Positions 1-6,801 are shown, counted from the stretch's first letter. The stretch is 19,326 nt of DNA from an uncultured Bacteroidales bacterium (GCA_934716995.1 CAKUYO010000038.1:1-19326); one strand, 5' to 3'. Notes: generated by a model not told the origin, from the sequence alone. Numbers and translations: made by a program.

Positions 1-66
1 ACAGGGTCGTTAAGCTCAGCCACGCCGATGGTAGTGCACTTGTTGTGTGAGAGTAGGTAGCCGCCA
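1..66 (+). rRNA. rrf: 5S ribosomal RNA, 3' part (5' end outside the window)
   Basis: The first ~66 bases read as the 3' half of a bacterial 5S rRNA. They contain the loop-proximal GTTAAGCTCAGCCACGCCGATGG, which matches the near-universal GTTAAGCnC...GCCGATGGTA signature, followed by GAGAGTAGGTAGCCGCC, the usual 3' strand. The exact 3' end is a guess, about base 65-68, just before the terminator stem. 5S is normally the last gene of an rRNA operon, so 16S and 23S should lie upstream of the window. Confidence 0.93.
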
Positions 67-73
67 CTTTTGG

Positions 74-108
74 AGTCCGAAGATATAACATCTTTGGGCT
101 TCTTTTTT
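74..108 (+). terminator. Rho-independent terminator of the rRNA operon
   Basis: AGTCCGAAGAT (74-84) pairs with ATCTTTGGGCT (90-100) over 11 bp, including two G-T wobbles, around the 5-nt loop ATAAC. A T-rich tail (TCTTTTTT, 101-108) follows. It lies directly after the 5S 3' end, as expected for the end of an rRNA operon. Confidence 0.85.
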
Positions 109-158
109 GTGCTAATGTAATAAAAACGAGGTAAGGTTGTATTTTGTGGATAGAAAAA

Positions 159-190
159 ATTGTATAATACACAAAATATGAGTACCTTTG
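159..190 (+). promoter_or_regulatory. Bacteroidota-type promoter for the small secreted protein gene
   Basis: The -7 box TACCTTTG (183-190) fits the TAnnTTTG consensus perfectly. A -33 element ATTG (159-162) lies 20 bp upstream. Transcription should begin about 195-198, about 30 nt before the chosen start at 226. Confidence 0.75.
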
Positions 191-225
191 TATGCTAACA
201 ATATGCTAACAAACAAACTCTTGTT

Positions 226-618
226 GTGTATAGATACCGATATATGTGCCTATTAAGTGCATTGTGTATGTGCATAAGCCTATCAGCAAATGACTATATT
301 GCTCGTACCAGTGCTGTGGCGGCTACAAAAGAGGCGTTAATTTACAATTCGTTTTCTTCCACCTCGGCTTGGGTATTCTCTTCTACACAGGATGTGGCAT
401 CCATTCCCGATATGGACGCCAATGGAATAACCCGTCATCCTCGACGTATTGCGGGTGGGGATAAGGATAGTTTTGGTGAAGGGGAGGATGGGGAGAAACT
501 GCCGGAGGTGACCAATCAAGAACAAAAAACGCCCATAGGAGATATTCCTATAGGTTTTATGGTTCTGCTCTGTGCGTTATACATCGGTTATCTTGATAGA
601 AAAACAACGTTTGCATAA
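226..618 (+). CDS. Small secreted/membrane protein with C-terminal PIGD-transmembrane tail
   Basis: I do not recognise a named family and assign no function. Read from the GTG at 226 the protein has 130 residues. Residues 1-21 have an Arg-containing n-region and a hydrophobic core ending in SLSA, like a signal peptide. The middle (about 22-100) is polar, with a Gly/Asp/Glu-rich stretch (GGDKDSFGEGEDGEK). The C-terminus has PIGD followed by a hydrophobic segment (about residues 107-122) and a short Arg/Lys tail. This Pro-Ile-Gly-Asp plus membrane segment plus basic tail resembles C-termini I associate with small Bacteroidales hypothetical proteins; that link is from memory. The start is uncertain: ATG at 244 is the alternative but loses the basic n-region. 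The upstream ATGs at 192 and 203 are in other frames and stop early. The gene has its own promoter and terminator, so it is probably monocistronic and expressed. Confidence 0.68.
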   Translation: MYRYRYMCLLSALCMCISLSANDYIARTSAVAATKEALIYNSFSSTSAWVFSSTQDVASIPDMDANGITRHPRRIAGGDKDSFGEGEDGEKLPEVTNQEQKTPIGDIPIGFMVLLCALYIGYLDRKTTFA

Positions 619-664
619 AAAAGAGACTGCCCGACAATGACAATAGTTAGGCAGTCTCTTTTTT
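617..664. terminator. Bidirectional intrinsic terminator
   Basis: AAGAGACTGCC (621-631) pairs perfectly with GGCAGTCTCTT (650-660) around an 18-nt loop. The plus side is followed by TTTT (661-664) and the minus side by a T-run (complement of 617-622). It therefore serves both the small plus-strand gene ending at 618 and the rubrerythrin gene ending at 678 on the minus strand. Confidence 0.9.
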
Positions 665-677
665 ATTTGTATGCAGA

Positions 678-1220
678 TTAGAAATTATCTACATGCACTT
701 CGAAATATGATTGCGGATGAGCGCAAGTGGGACATACTTCGGGGGCTTTGGTACCAACTACGATATGACCGCAGTTGCGACATTCCCATACTTTTACCTC
801 ACTTTTCTCAAATACCGAATAGGTCTCAATGTTTTTCAACAAGGCACGATAGCGCTCCTCGTGGCGTTTTTCGATAGCGGCTACCAGACGGAATTTTTTA
901 GCCAAAGCGGTAAAACCTTCCTCCTCGGCTGTTTTCGCGAAGCCTTCATACATATCCGTCCACTCGTAGTTTTCGTCATCGGCAGCGTCTTTTAAGTTTT
1001 CGGCAGTCGAGCCGATGCCGTCGTGGAGTTCTTTGTACCACATCTTGGCGTGCTCTTTCTCGTTGTCTGCCGTCTTGAGGAACAACTCCGCTATTTGCTC
1101 AAAACCGTCTTTCTTGGCTTTTGAGGCAAAATAGGTGTATTTGTTACGTGCCTGACTTTCACCAGCAAATGCTGCTTCCAGATTTTTCTCGGTTTGGGTA
1201 CCGGTGTACTTGTTTGCCAT
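678..1220 (-). CDS. rbr: Rubrerythrin (non-haem di-iron peroxidase)
   Basis: Rubrerythrins reduce hydrogen peroxide in the cytoplasm of anaerobes, using electrons delivered through their own rubredoxin domain. The 180-residue length is usual. The N-terminal four-helix ferritin-like domain (about 1-135) carries the di-iron ligand motifs: E21, E54xxH57, and E117xxH120 with E99-E101 before it. The C-terminal rubredoxin-like domain has C147xxC150 and C163xxC166 for an Fe(Cys)4 site. The start MANKYTGTQTEKNLEAAFAGES is the standard family N-terminus. It has its own promoter (1262-1293) and shares a bidirectional terminator with the opposite gene, so it is probably a single-gene unit. No regulator site is visible. 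Nothing is missing; the sequence looks fully functional. Confidence 0.97.
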   Translation of the reverse strand: MANKYTGTQTEKNLEAAFAGESQARNKYTYFASKAKKDGFEQIAELFLKTADNEKEHAKMWYKELHDGIGSTAENLKDAADDENYEWTDMYEGFAKTAEEEGFTALAKKFRLVAAIEKRHEERYRALLKNIETYSVFEKSEVKVWECRNCGHIVVGTKAPEVCPTCAHPQSYFEVHVDNF

Positions 1221-1261
1221 AATTTCGATAGATCGTATATTAGATTAATTCTAAAACTATG

Positions 1262-1293
1262 CAAAAATACTGCATATTTTTCATATCCGCAAG
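1262..1293 (-). promoter_or_regulatory. Promoter of the rubrerythrin gene
   Basis: Read on the minus strand: -33 CTTG (1293-1290), a 20-bp spacer, then -7 TATTTTTG (1269-1262), matching TAnnTTTG. The start codon at 1220 lies about 40 nt downstream of the -7 box. Confidence 0.75.
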
Positions 1294-1315
1294 CAAAAGA
1301 AGAAAAAAGTATATT

Positions 1316-2425
1316 TTATTTGTTATGCAGGGAATTGACGAGCATACCGCAGGCGGCGAGGATGTCTTCGCCGCGGGAGCGGCGGATGGTAGTGGTGATG
1401 CCGTGGTCAGTCAGGTAGTCGCGAAACCACTCCATTTGTTTCTCGTCGCTGGCGGGGAAACGGGGTGCTTGTCCTGTGTGCTGTGTTTCCCGTTCTTTGT
1501 TCTCTATCCGGATTTCTTCCACGCCCGCATGAAAGCGAATGAGATTGATGCGGCAGTTAAGTCCGCGCAGGAGGCGCAGCAGTTCGTTGGCGTGCTTGGG
1601 TGTATCATTTACACCTGCCCAACAGATATATTCAAACGACACGCGGCGTTGGTGCTCCCAATCGTATTGCTTGAGCAGGGAGATAACATCGGTCAGGTGG
1701 TAAAGTTTCTCGGCGGGCATAACCCCTTGCCTCTCGATGGCAAACGGGTTGTGCAGAGAAATAGCCAAATGGCACTCACTCTCGTCCAAGAAACGGCGCA
1801 GTCCAGGGATAACCCCTACCGAAGAAACCGTGATACGGCGCGGCGACCACGCACAGCCCCACGAGGCAGTCATAACCTCCAAAGAGCGGAGTACGTTGTC
1901 GATATTATCCATCGGTTCGCCCTCTCCCATATAGACCACATTGGTCAGGGGGACAAACCCGTTTTGCCCTGCGTTTTGTACTTTGCTTGGGTTCTCTGAA
2001 GTCAGCGGGAAATAGAGAATCTGGTTGAGTATCTCTGCGGCAGAAAGTTGCCCGTGGAAACCGAGTGTACCCGTCATACAGAAGCGGCAGCCCATTTTGC
2101 ATCCCATCTGGGTGGAGACGCAGAGCGTGACCCGGTCGCCATCGGGGATATAGACCGATTCGATATATTGGTTCCCTATTTGGAACAGGTATTTCTTAGT
2201 GCCGTCTGCGGACTCGGCGTGTGCTACGGGGGCGTGGCGACCGATAGTATATTGCGCTTTGAGTGCTTCGCGCCCGCGAAGGGAGATGTTGGTCATCTCG
2301 TCAAAGGAAGTGGTACGACGGATATAGAGCCATTCGGCGAGTTGCTTTCCTGCAAACTTCTGCAAACCTACACTTTGCGCCACGACCTGCAACTCCGATA
2401 ATGTTTTTCCTAACAGTTTTTCCAT
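1316..2425 (-). CDS. rlmN: Dual-specificity 23S rRNA (A2503) / tRNA (A37) C2-methyltransferase RlmN
   Basis: A radical-SAM enzyme that methylates carbon 2 of A2503 in 23S rRNA, and of A37 in some tRNAs, by a ping-pong mechanism using a methyl-Cys intermediate. The 369-residue protein has the RlmN N-terminal helical domain (1-95), then the radical-SAM cluster motif C109-x3-C113-x2-C116. MGEGEPMDN is the SAM-binding GGE-type motif. C359, in the C-terminal AACGM, is the methyl-carrying cysteine. C102, seven residues before the cluster, matches the position of E. coli C118. RlmN is preferred over the antibiotic-resistance paralogue Cfr because of the N-terminal architecture and family context, but sequence alone cannot exclude a Cfr-like subgroup. 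It has its own promoter at 2464-2495. A 95-bp gap containing the rubrerythrin promoter separates its stop from rubrerythrin. Confidence 0.96.
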   Translation of the reverse strand: MEKLLGKTLSELQVVAQSVGLQKFAGKQLAEWLYIRRTTSFDEMTNISLRGREALKAQYTIGRHAPVAHAESADGTKKYLFQIGNQYIESVYIPDGDRVTLCVSTQMGCKMGCRFCMTGTLGFHGQLSAAEILNQILYFPLTSENPSKVQNAGQNGFVPLTNVVYMGEGEPMDNIDNVLRSLEVMTASWGCAWSPRRITVSSVGVIPGLRRFLDESECHLAISLHNPFAIERQGVMPAEKLYHLTDVISLLKQYDWEHQRRVSFEYICWAGVNDTPKHANELLRLLRGLNCRINLIRFHAGVEEIRIENKERETQHTGQAPRFPASDEKQMEWFRDYLTDHGITTTIRRSRGEDILAACGMLVNSLHNK

Positions 2426-2463
2426 TGATACTCGTCAGTATAATAAAAAATGTGTATATTCCG

Positions 2464-2495
2464 CAAAGGTACGCTTTTTGCAGGATATACACAAG
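2464..2495 (-). promoter_or_regulatory. Promoter of rlmN
   Basis: On the minus strand: CTTG (2495-2492), a 20-bp spacer, then TACCTTTG (2471-2464). The sequence just before the -7 box, GCAAAAAGCG, resembles that at the fumarase and CotH promoters. The -7 box is about 39 nt from the start codon. Confidence 0.82.
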
Positions 2496-2522
2496 TCTTT
2501 CCTTTTCTACGTTGAATCAAAA

Positions 2523-2554
2523 TTTGCATAATTGGATTATTTCTACTAACTTTG
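2523..2554 (+). promoter_or_regulatory. Promoter of the broken FISUMP-type lipoprotein gene
   Basis: TTTG (2523-2526), exactly 20 bp of spacer, then TAACTTTG (2547-2554): a perfect match to the phylum consensus at both boxes. It is divergent from the rlmN promoter, with only 27 bp between the two -33 elements. The leader before the likely start (2665) is about 100 nt. Confidence 0.82.
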
Positions 2555-2652
2555 CAACAATATTTTAAGAATATGTGCGTGAAAAGCATAAATTGGGAGA
2601 ATTGAAAGAGGTATTCAAAGCAGAATGTGTGATGTAAAAAAAACAATCATAA

Positions 2653-2961
2653 ATGATAATAACAATGAAAACGATTAAGTTCTTGACAAGTATGCTGCTG
2701 GCTGTATCCTGCATCAGTCTGACAGGGTGTAAAGGGGAAGAAACCGTTGCACCTACACCAGATAAAGTAACGACTGGTGAAGCAACCGAGATTACCACAC
2801 AAAGTGCGGTATTGACAGGTAGGATAAATATGGATATCAAGGATTATAACTCGGTGGAGTTTGGTATGATGGTATCTGATAATTTGCAGGATATGAATAA
2901 CCGCAAGGGCGATAAGGTGTTGGGCAAGACGCTAATCGGGAAAGATTACACTATCGCATAA
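2653..2961 (+). CDS. N-terminal fragment: lipoprotein signal plus beta-sandwich domain
   Basis: First piece of the broken gene. The better start is the second ATG at 2665, giving MKTIKFLTSMLLAVSCISLTGC, a textbook lipoprotein signal with lipobox LTGC. After the acylated Cys come KGEETVAPTPDKV and the first half of a beta-sandwich repeat (GEATEITTQSAVLTGRI...EFGMMVSD), the fibronectin-type pattern common in Bacteroidales lipoproteins. Alone it would be a truncated 98-102-residue lipoprotein. Confidence 0.6.
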   Translation: MIITMKTIKFLTSMLLAVSCISLTGCKGEETVAPTPDKVTTGEATEITTQSAVLTGRINMDIKDYNSVEFGMMVSDNLQDMNNRKGDKVLGKTLIGKDYTIA

Positions 2962-2966
2962 ATGGA

Positions 2967-3344
2967 TTGACAGATAATCTTAAGTATTACTATTGTGCTT
3001 TTGTACTTCTCAATGGGACCCAATATGAGTTCGGTGCTATCAAAAATTTTACCACACTGAAAAGTTCTATGGTAAAGGACGATGGATTCTCCGTCAGTGC
3101 CACTAAACTGGTTCGTTTCTCACCAGGCAACTTGCAGTACACCCGCTCAACCGATACCTGGTCATTTGCGGAACATCAGTACGATATGATTGGTACGGAT
3201 AATGTGGTTGGTGGTATCGCAGCGATAAGTACAGAGTATGGTTATTACAAAGAAGGTAGTGCTGTAGCAGACAAAATAGACTTGTTCGGTTGGAGCGGTA
3301 ATACTGGTAGTGCAGAGTGGGGTATCAGTACTTTAGATGGATGA
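2967..3344 (+). CDS. Middle fragment of the broken FISUMP-type lipoprotein
   Basis: Second piece. It completes the beta-sandwich domain (LKYYYCAFVLLNGTQYEFG, then a FTTL end) and starts the second domain with VSATKLVRFSPGNLQYTRS, AEHQYDMIG and IDLFGWSGNTG. Those blocks are shared with the intact paralogue at 17963-19012. The only start here is a weak TTG, and no signal peptide or promoter precedes it, so I do not think it is expressed as an independent protein. Confidence 0.4.
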   Translation: MTDNLKYYYCAFVLLNGTQYEFGAIKNFTTLKSSMVKDDGFSVSATKLVRFSPGNLQYTRSTDTWSFAEHQYDMIGTDNVVGGIAAISTEYGYYKEGSAVADKIDLFGWSGNTGSAEWGISTLDG

Positions 3345-3867
3345 TAGCGATTGTAGGGGTGATTTCGTGGACTGGGGTAAGAATATAGGTGATGGTAAGA
3401 CGTGGTACACGTTGACGGCGGATGAGTGGTATTATGTTCTCTTTGAACGTACCAATGCAGACCAACTCACAGGTGTAGCACGTATCAATTTCAATGCCGA
3501 TGGTACAAAATATGCCAATGGTCTGATCTTGTTGCCCGACAATTGGACTTGTCCTGCTGGCGTAACTTTCAGAAATGGTTTCTCGTCGACGTTTAGCATA
3601 CATGAGTATGCTTTTTGCCAAACCTTAACTTTGAGCGATTGGCAGAACTTAGAAGCCGCTAATGCTGTGTTCTTACCAACTTCGGGGTACCGCATCGGGG
3701 CGAATGTGTACTACGTGCAGCCCGCTGGCTTCTATTGGTCTGCTACACCTATCGGCTCGGGCTACGCGCGCTACCTGTACTTTTATTCTAATGGAGCGAC
3801 CACGGATCTCAGTTACTACGACTATGGGCATGCAGTCCGTCTTGTTCGAGATTTAGATTCAAAATAG
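3337..3867 (+). CDS. C-terminal fragment of the broken FISUMP-type lipoprotein
   Basis: Third piece, 176 residues from an ATG at 3337 that overlaps the preceding stop by 8 bp. Blocks in order: FVDWGKN (about 11-17), TWYTLTADEWYYVL (about 22-35), a low-homology middle, VFLPTSGYR (about 110-118), then FYWSATPIG...YARYLYF...GHAVRLVRDL at the end. The terminal WSAT...L.F...VRLVRD pattern is the hallmark of FISUMP-type domains (Fibrobacter succinogenes major paralogous domain). It has no signal peptide, so it is probably only a remnant unless the upstream breaks are sequence errors. Confidence 0.5.
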   Translation: MDDSDCRGDFVDWGKNIGDGKTWYTLTADEWYYVLFERTNADQLTGVARINFNADGTKYANGLILLPDNWTCPAGVTFRNGFSSTFSIHEYAFCQTLTLSDWQNLEAANAVFLPTSGYRIGANVYYVQPAGFYWSATPIGSGYARYLYFYSNGATTDLSYYDYGHAVRLVRDLDSK

Positions 3868-3891
3868 TAGCGCTAGCCCGTGAGGGTGGTT

Positions 3892-3912
3892 GCTACGTTG
3901 GTAGCCATTTTT
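3892..3912 (+). terminator. Possible weak terminator after the lipoprotein pseudogene
   Basis: GCTAC (3892-3896), loop GTTG, GTAGC (3901-3905), then CATTTTT. The stem is only 5 bp. The rest of the 3868-3989 gap shows nothing else I can name. No convincing terminator is visible for mscS, which converges from the other side. Confidence 0.35.
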
Positions 3913-3989
3913 GCTGCAACTGCTGTTTTTCTTGGGGAGATAGATAGGGAGAAAATGTGACTTAGTGCAGGTTCTATAAATACTCTCCC

Positions 3990-4961
3990 TTAAGCATTCG
4001 TTTTATTGGTGATGTTGACGTCCATGTGGGGGTAGGCGAAGCCGAAGCCGTGTTGCGGGAGTTCGGTGTAGAAACGGAGATTGAGGTCGTAGAAGACACC
4101 CCAATAGTCCTCTTTGCGCACCCAGGCGCGGACGGTAAACGAGATGTCGTTTTCGTTGAGCGAAGAGAGCGCTACAAACGGGTCGGGGATAGGCAGTCCC
4201 TCGGTGTTTACCGCCGAGCGCGAATCCACCTTCGGACGCTGGTCGGCGGAGGTGAGGACACGGGCGTCGGAGTGCATAATGGACTGAATGAGTTCCATAC
4301 ATTTTTCGGCATCGGAACCATACTCCACGCTGACCGTCCACTCCACACGGCGCAGCGGCTGGGCGGACACGTTCTCGATATTGCTGCTGAAGAGTGTGCC
4401 GTTAGGCAGGACGATGACACGGTTGTCGGTGGTAAGAATCTTGGTAGAGACGATAGATACCTCCATCACGGTACCCGAAACGCCCGATGCGGTAATGAAA
4501 TCGCCCGCCTTGAAAGGACGGAATATAAGAAGCATAATTCCGCCGGCAAAGTTCTGCACCGTACCCGACAGTGCCATACCGATAGCCATACCGCCGGCAG
4601 TGAGCAAGGCGGCAAAAGAGGTGGTATCCACCCCGAGGGTACCGATGGTGGCAAGCACCAGCATCACGGTGAGCGTGATGCTGACGAGGGAGGATATGAA
4701 CGTAGCCAACGTGCGCTCGGTGTGGCGACGCTCAAAGACCTTGACCAAGAGTTTTTTCACCCGCTTGATAAGCCATGCGCCTATCAGATAGATGACAAAG
4801 GCGACCAATACTTTGAGTCCGAAATGAATGGCACTATCCATCACTCCGTGCCAGAACGACTCGGGATCAGTAGTTGCCTGTTTGATGATATTTTCCGTTA
4901 CCTGCCGGATAGAATCCGACGGCGGAATAGCAGGTGTCGGGACATCTATGTCGAGAAACAT
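3990..4961 (-). CDS. mscS: MscS-family small-conductance mechanosensitive channel
   Basis: An inner-membrane channel that opens under membrane tension and releases solutes on osmotic downshock. The 323-residue length is slightly longer than E. coli MscS (286). Predicted segments: TM1 about 46-66, TM2 about 88-108, TM3 about 114-145. TM3 carries the Gly/Ala-rich pore pattern AALLTAGGMAIGMALSG. The beta domain follows: FRPFKAGDFI, VSGTVMEVSIVSTKI, and NRVIVLPNGTLFSSNIENVS (PNG is the family signature). The C-terminal alpha/beta part contains a short insertion rich in Asp/Pro (about 245-262) that may be lineage-specific. A 228-bp gap with several short repeats separates it from the upstream DUF4293 gene. 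I find no good promoter in that gap. Confidence 0.94.
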   Translation of the reverse strand: MFLDIDVPTPAIPPSDSIRQVTENIIKQATTDPESFWHGVMDSAIHFGLKVLVAFVIYLIGAWLIKRVKKLLVKVFERRHTERTLATFISSLVSITLTVMLVLATIGTLGVDTTSFAALLTAGGMAIGMALSGTVQNFAGGIMLLIFRPFKAGDFITASGVSGTVMEVSIVSTKILTTDNRVIVLPNGTLFSSNIENVSAQPLRRVEWTVSVEYGSDAEKCMELIQSIMHSDARVLTSADQRPKVDSRSAVNTEGLPIPDPFVALSSLNENDISFTVRAWVRKEDYWGVFYDLNLRFYTELPQHGFGFAYPHMDVNITNKTNA

Positions 4962-4968
4962 TTTGCTT

Positions 4969-5003
4969 AATTATGAATTATGAATGAATAATTATGAATG
5001 AGT
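4969..5003. repeat. Degenerate 7-bp tandem repeat (AATTATG)n before mscS
   Basis: Five 7-bp units: AATTATG, AATTATG, AATGAAT, AATTATG, AATGAGT. It begins 7 bp upstream of the mscS start codon (minus strand), so it would lie in the mRNA leader. The same heptamer occurs between dxr and rseP (11684-11711). Confidence 0.85.
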
Positions 5004-5043
5004 TTGCGAATGCCATACGACTATTCGTTTTTATGCAAAATGT

Positions 5044-5070
5044 GTGCATAAAAAGTGCATATAGTGCATA
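5044..5070. repeat. Three GTGCATA direct repeats upstream of mscS
   Basis: GTGCATA occurs at 5044-5050, 5055-5061 and 5064-5070 (spacings 11 and 9 bp). Related TGCATAT copies lie near 5163 and 5172. This could be an operator or low-complexity drift; I cannot tell. Confidence 0.5.
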
Positions 5071-5105
5071 AAACAGCGGCTTGAAACCTGCCTAAAAGCC
5101 TATTC

Positions 5106-5138
5106 TTTCTACGTACTTTCTACGTCTTTTCTACGTAA
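5106..5138. repeat. 11-bp tandem repeat (TTTCTACGTNN)x3
   Basis: TTTCTACGT begins at 5106, 5117 and 5128, an exact 11-bp period, in the gap between the DUF4293 gene and mscS. It contains ACGT palindromes at regular one-helical-turn spacing. The period matches the larger array at 10021-10130. Confidence 0.85.
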
Positions 5139-5189
5139 ATGATAAGGAGAGTAAGGCTGATTGCATATCAATGCATATTTCCTGTATCC

Positions 5190-5642
5190 TCAGCGTAGTC
5201 GGTCGGCGGCACGAACGAGGGCTTCGTCTTTGAGGATACGGCGGGTCGCCATAAGGGTAAGAATCATATTGACGAGAGGGATCGACGCCCATGGGGTGGG
5301 GTACCAGTCAGCACCCGTCAGAACCACATTGTCAACAGGTTCGTATCCCTTGACGACAAAGGCGATATAGAGTGCCAGCAGGGCATAATAGCCTACGCAC
5401 AGAACGACATTCACCACATTGATACGCGCCTGCAACAGGCGGCGTTTGAAGAGGAAAATATCTACCAAAGCAATCAACGGAACAGCCACCGTGATGACCG
5501 CCAAAGGCCATTTGGCGAAAGAGGTCAGAGTGATGTAGTCCGTTCCCGTGGCCGGCAGGAACTGCACCGGCGAGAAGAAACAAAGCAGGGTGCCGAGCAC
5601 CACTACCAAAAACAGATAAAGGGTTTGAATACGTTGTATCAT
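5190..5642 (-). CDS. DUF4293 family four-helix membrane protein
   Basis: A 150-residue integral inner-membrane protein of a Bacteroidota-specific family of unknown function. The N-terminus MIQRIQTLYLFLV is the family signature. Predicted membrane segments: about 7-25, 46-65, 75-97 and 117-131. A basic loop KRRLLQARI lies after the second helix. The C-terminus has the conserved KDEALVRAADRLR tail, which I recognise from the family. It starts 10 bp after the DUF4249 stop, so it is probably co-transcribed with that gene and the receptor. No catalytic residues can be proposed. Confidence 0.9.
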   Translation of the reverse strand: MIQRIQTLYLFLVVVLGTLLCFFSPVQFLPATGTDYITLTSFAKWPLAVITVAVPLIALVDIFLFKRRLLQARINVVNVVLCVGYYALLALYIAFVVKGYEPVDNVVLTGADWYPTPWASIPLVNMILTLMATRRILKDEALVRAADRLR

Positions 5643-5652
5643 AGTCGTATAA

Positions 5653-6798
5653 TTATTGATTGTCAGTTAATTGCTCTTTGGATAAAAGGATATCTACATC
5701 CGTGGCAGCAGCGACCGTAAAATGCCCTATGCCGCCAGAGATATTGGTATAAACCTGTACCTCCTCCTGTCCGCCCAAACCCTCCAACATATCGTCCATA
5801 TCAAGGACGAAATCGTTATCGGGTTCATAAGGCAGCCCCGTAGGACGAGGCAGATAAGCGAACCGGTCGGCAGTAGATTGGCGATAGAGATACAGATCTT
5901 CGGTGTATGCCGCTACGCGTACACAGAGCGAATCGGTGTGTAAATCAACCGCATTGAACGAAACCCCTCCGTCATAGTACTGGAGCAACAATGTAATTTG
6001 CCGCGACTCAGTCAATGCCGAAGCAGGGAAATAGAGCGGTGTATGCCCAAATACGCCGTAGTAGGAAGAGGTCTGTTGGTTACTGAGTTCACCAAAGAGT
6101 GCGTCCTGCGAATAGAGCAAATCGAAATAAGCGGTGTCTTGTACATACTCCGTAATATCATCGTCCGTGGGGTATTCCTCTTCGTCATCGTCTGTATAAA
6201 GCCCGTTTATACTGTAAATCATACACCCGTGCGGAATGGAGATACCTATCACCGAAGAAAGGTCGCCCGTATAGGGAGCCACCTGCAACGTGATCTCCAA
6301 AGTGCCATACGGTGTGATTTGTTGGTCAATCAGTTGCACCACAGGCGGTTGCGGAACAGTCTGCGTGGCAGTGGCTGTACCATAGTCGGCGTGCGCAGCC
6401 TCCAAATCCACCACATCACCTGCTGTCAGGCGGTCGGGCGATGTGTAGCAATGTGCATCGTGGTCATAAGACAGCGCAAACCACTTCCCCGCGTTCACAC
6501 GCATACGCACTTGCGCATCCGGTACATAATCCGGGCGGCGGTTAACTTGCATAGTGTAAGCAGAGTCTATCACATTCCCGAGACCGTCATAGTCATATAC
6601 ATATTGCCAGACGGTATCCATAGCCTGTGCGTCCAAGAAGAAACGGCTATGGCTGATATGGCACGCCATGGGTTCGCCCGCCACGACCTCCGCCGTAACC
6701 ACCAACTGCGCGGGGTCTTGCGCCCCTTTGTACTCAATGGTATCATCGCATGCGGCAAGCAGCAGAAGCAATATATATATAGGAATACAGCGTTTCAT
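5653..6798 (-). CDS. DUF4249 outer-membrane lipoprotein, partner of the TonB-dependent receptor
   Basis: A 381-residue lipoprotein. The signal ends LLAAC with the acylated Cys at residue 17, followed by DD. The body fits DUF4249: an early LVVTAEVVAGEP strand, acidic loops (DDDEEEYPTDDDITEY), and a C-terminal SGGIGHFTVAAATDVDI, typical of the family end. Its start lies 3 bp after the receptor stop, so the two are translationally adjacent. DUF4249 proteins often accompany carboxypeptidase-regulatory TonB receptors in Bacteroidota, and by analogy with SusD they are thought to cap or assist the receptor at the cell surface. That analogy is inference. The substrate is unknown, with no enzyme gene nearby to suggest one. 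Confidence 0.88.
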   Translation of the reverse strand: MKRCIPIYILLLLLAACDDTIEYKGAQDPAQLVVTAEVVAGEPMACHISHSRFFLDAQAMDTVWQYVYDYDGLGNVIDSAYTMQVNRRPDYVPDAQVRMRVNAGKWFALSYDHDAHCYTSPDRLTAGDVVDLEAAHADYGTATATQTVPQPPVVQLIDQQITPYGTLEITLQVAPYTGDLSSVIGISIPHGCMIYSINGLYTDDDEEEYPTDDDITEYVQDTAYFDLLYSQDALFGELSNQQTSSYYGVFGHTPLYFPASALTESRQITLLLQYYDGGVSFNAVDLHTDSLCVRVAAYTEDLYLYRQSTADRFAYLPRPTGLPYEPDNDFVLDMDDMLEGLGGQEEVQVYTNISGGIGHFTVAAATDVDILLSKEQLTDNQ

Positions 6799-6801
6799 CG
6801 A

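Larger units (their letters stand above)
2653..3867 (+). pseudogene. Frameshifted lipoprotein with a fibronectin/IPT-like domain and a FISUMP-like domain
   Basis: Three consecutive reading frames make up one protein of about 404 residues. The conserved pattern continues across both breaks. Near 2957 one base is missing: the frame ends ...DYTIA-stop, but the next frame continues INGLTDNLKYYYCAF, the expected end of the beta-sandwich domain. Near 3339 there is one extra base, in GATGGATGAT: the frame ends ...GISTLDG-stop, while skipping one G gives DDSDCRGDFVDWGKN, the expected continuation. The closest comparison in the window is the intact minus-strand gene at 17963-19012, which shares the NLQY, QYD-IG, IDLFGW and SAVRLV-like blocks. 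Its promoter is perfect and the coding frames between the breaks are otherwise clean, so either the gene broke recently or these are sequencing/assembly errors. Function unknown; probably surface-exposed. Confidence 0.8.

Noticed and set aside
1316..2425. Cfr-type antibiotic-resistance methyltransferase
   Set aside because: The RlmN-type N-terminal domain, chromosomal housekeeping context and own promoter favour RlmN; nothing suggests a mobile resistance gene.
2653..3867. Programmed ribosomal frameshifting in the FISUMP-type lipoprotein
   Set aside because: Two shifts of opposite sign would be needed, and neither site has a slippery heptamer or a clear downstream stimulatory structure. Indels or sequence errors are simpler.
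3868..3989. Strong bidirectional terminator between the pseudogene and mscS
   Set aside because: Only a 5-bp stem with a short T-run is visible; kept as a weak plus-strand candidate only.
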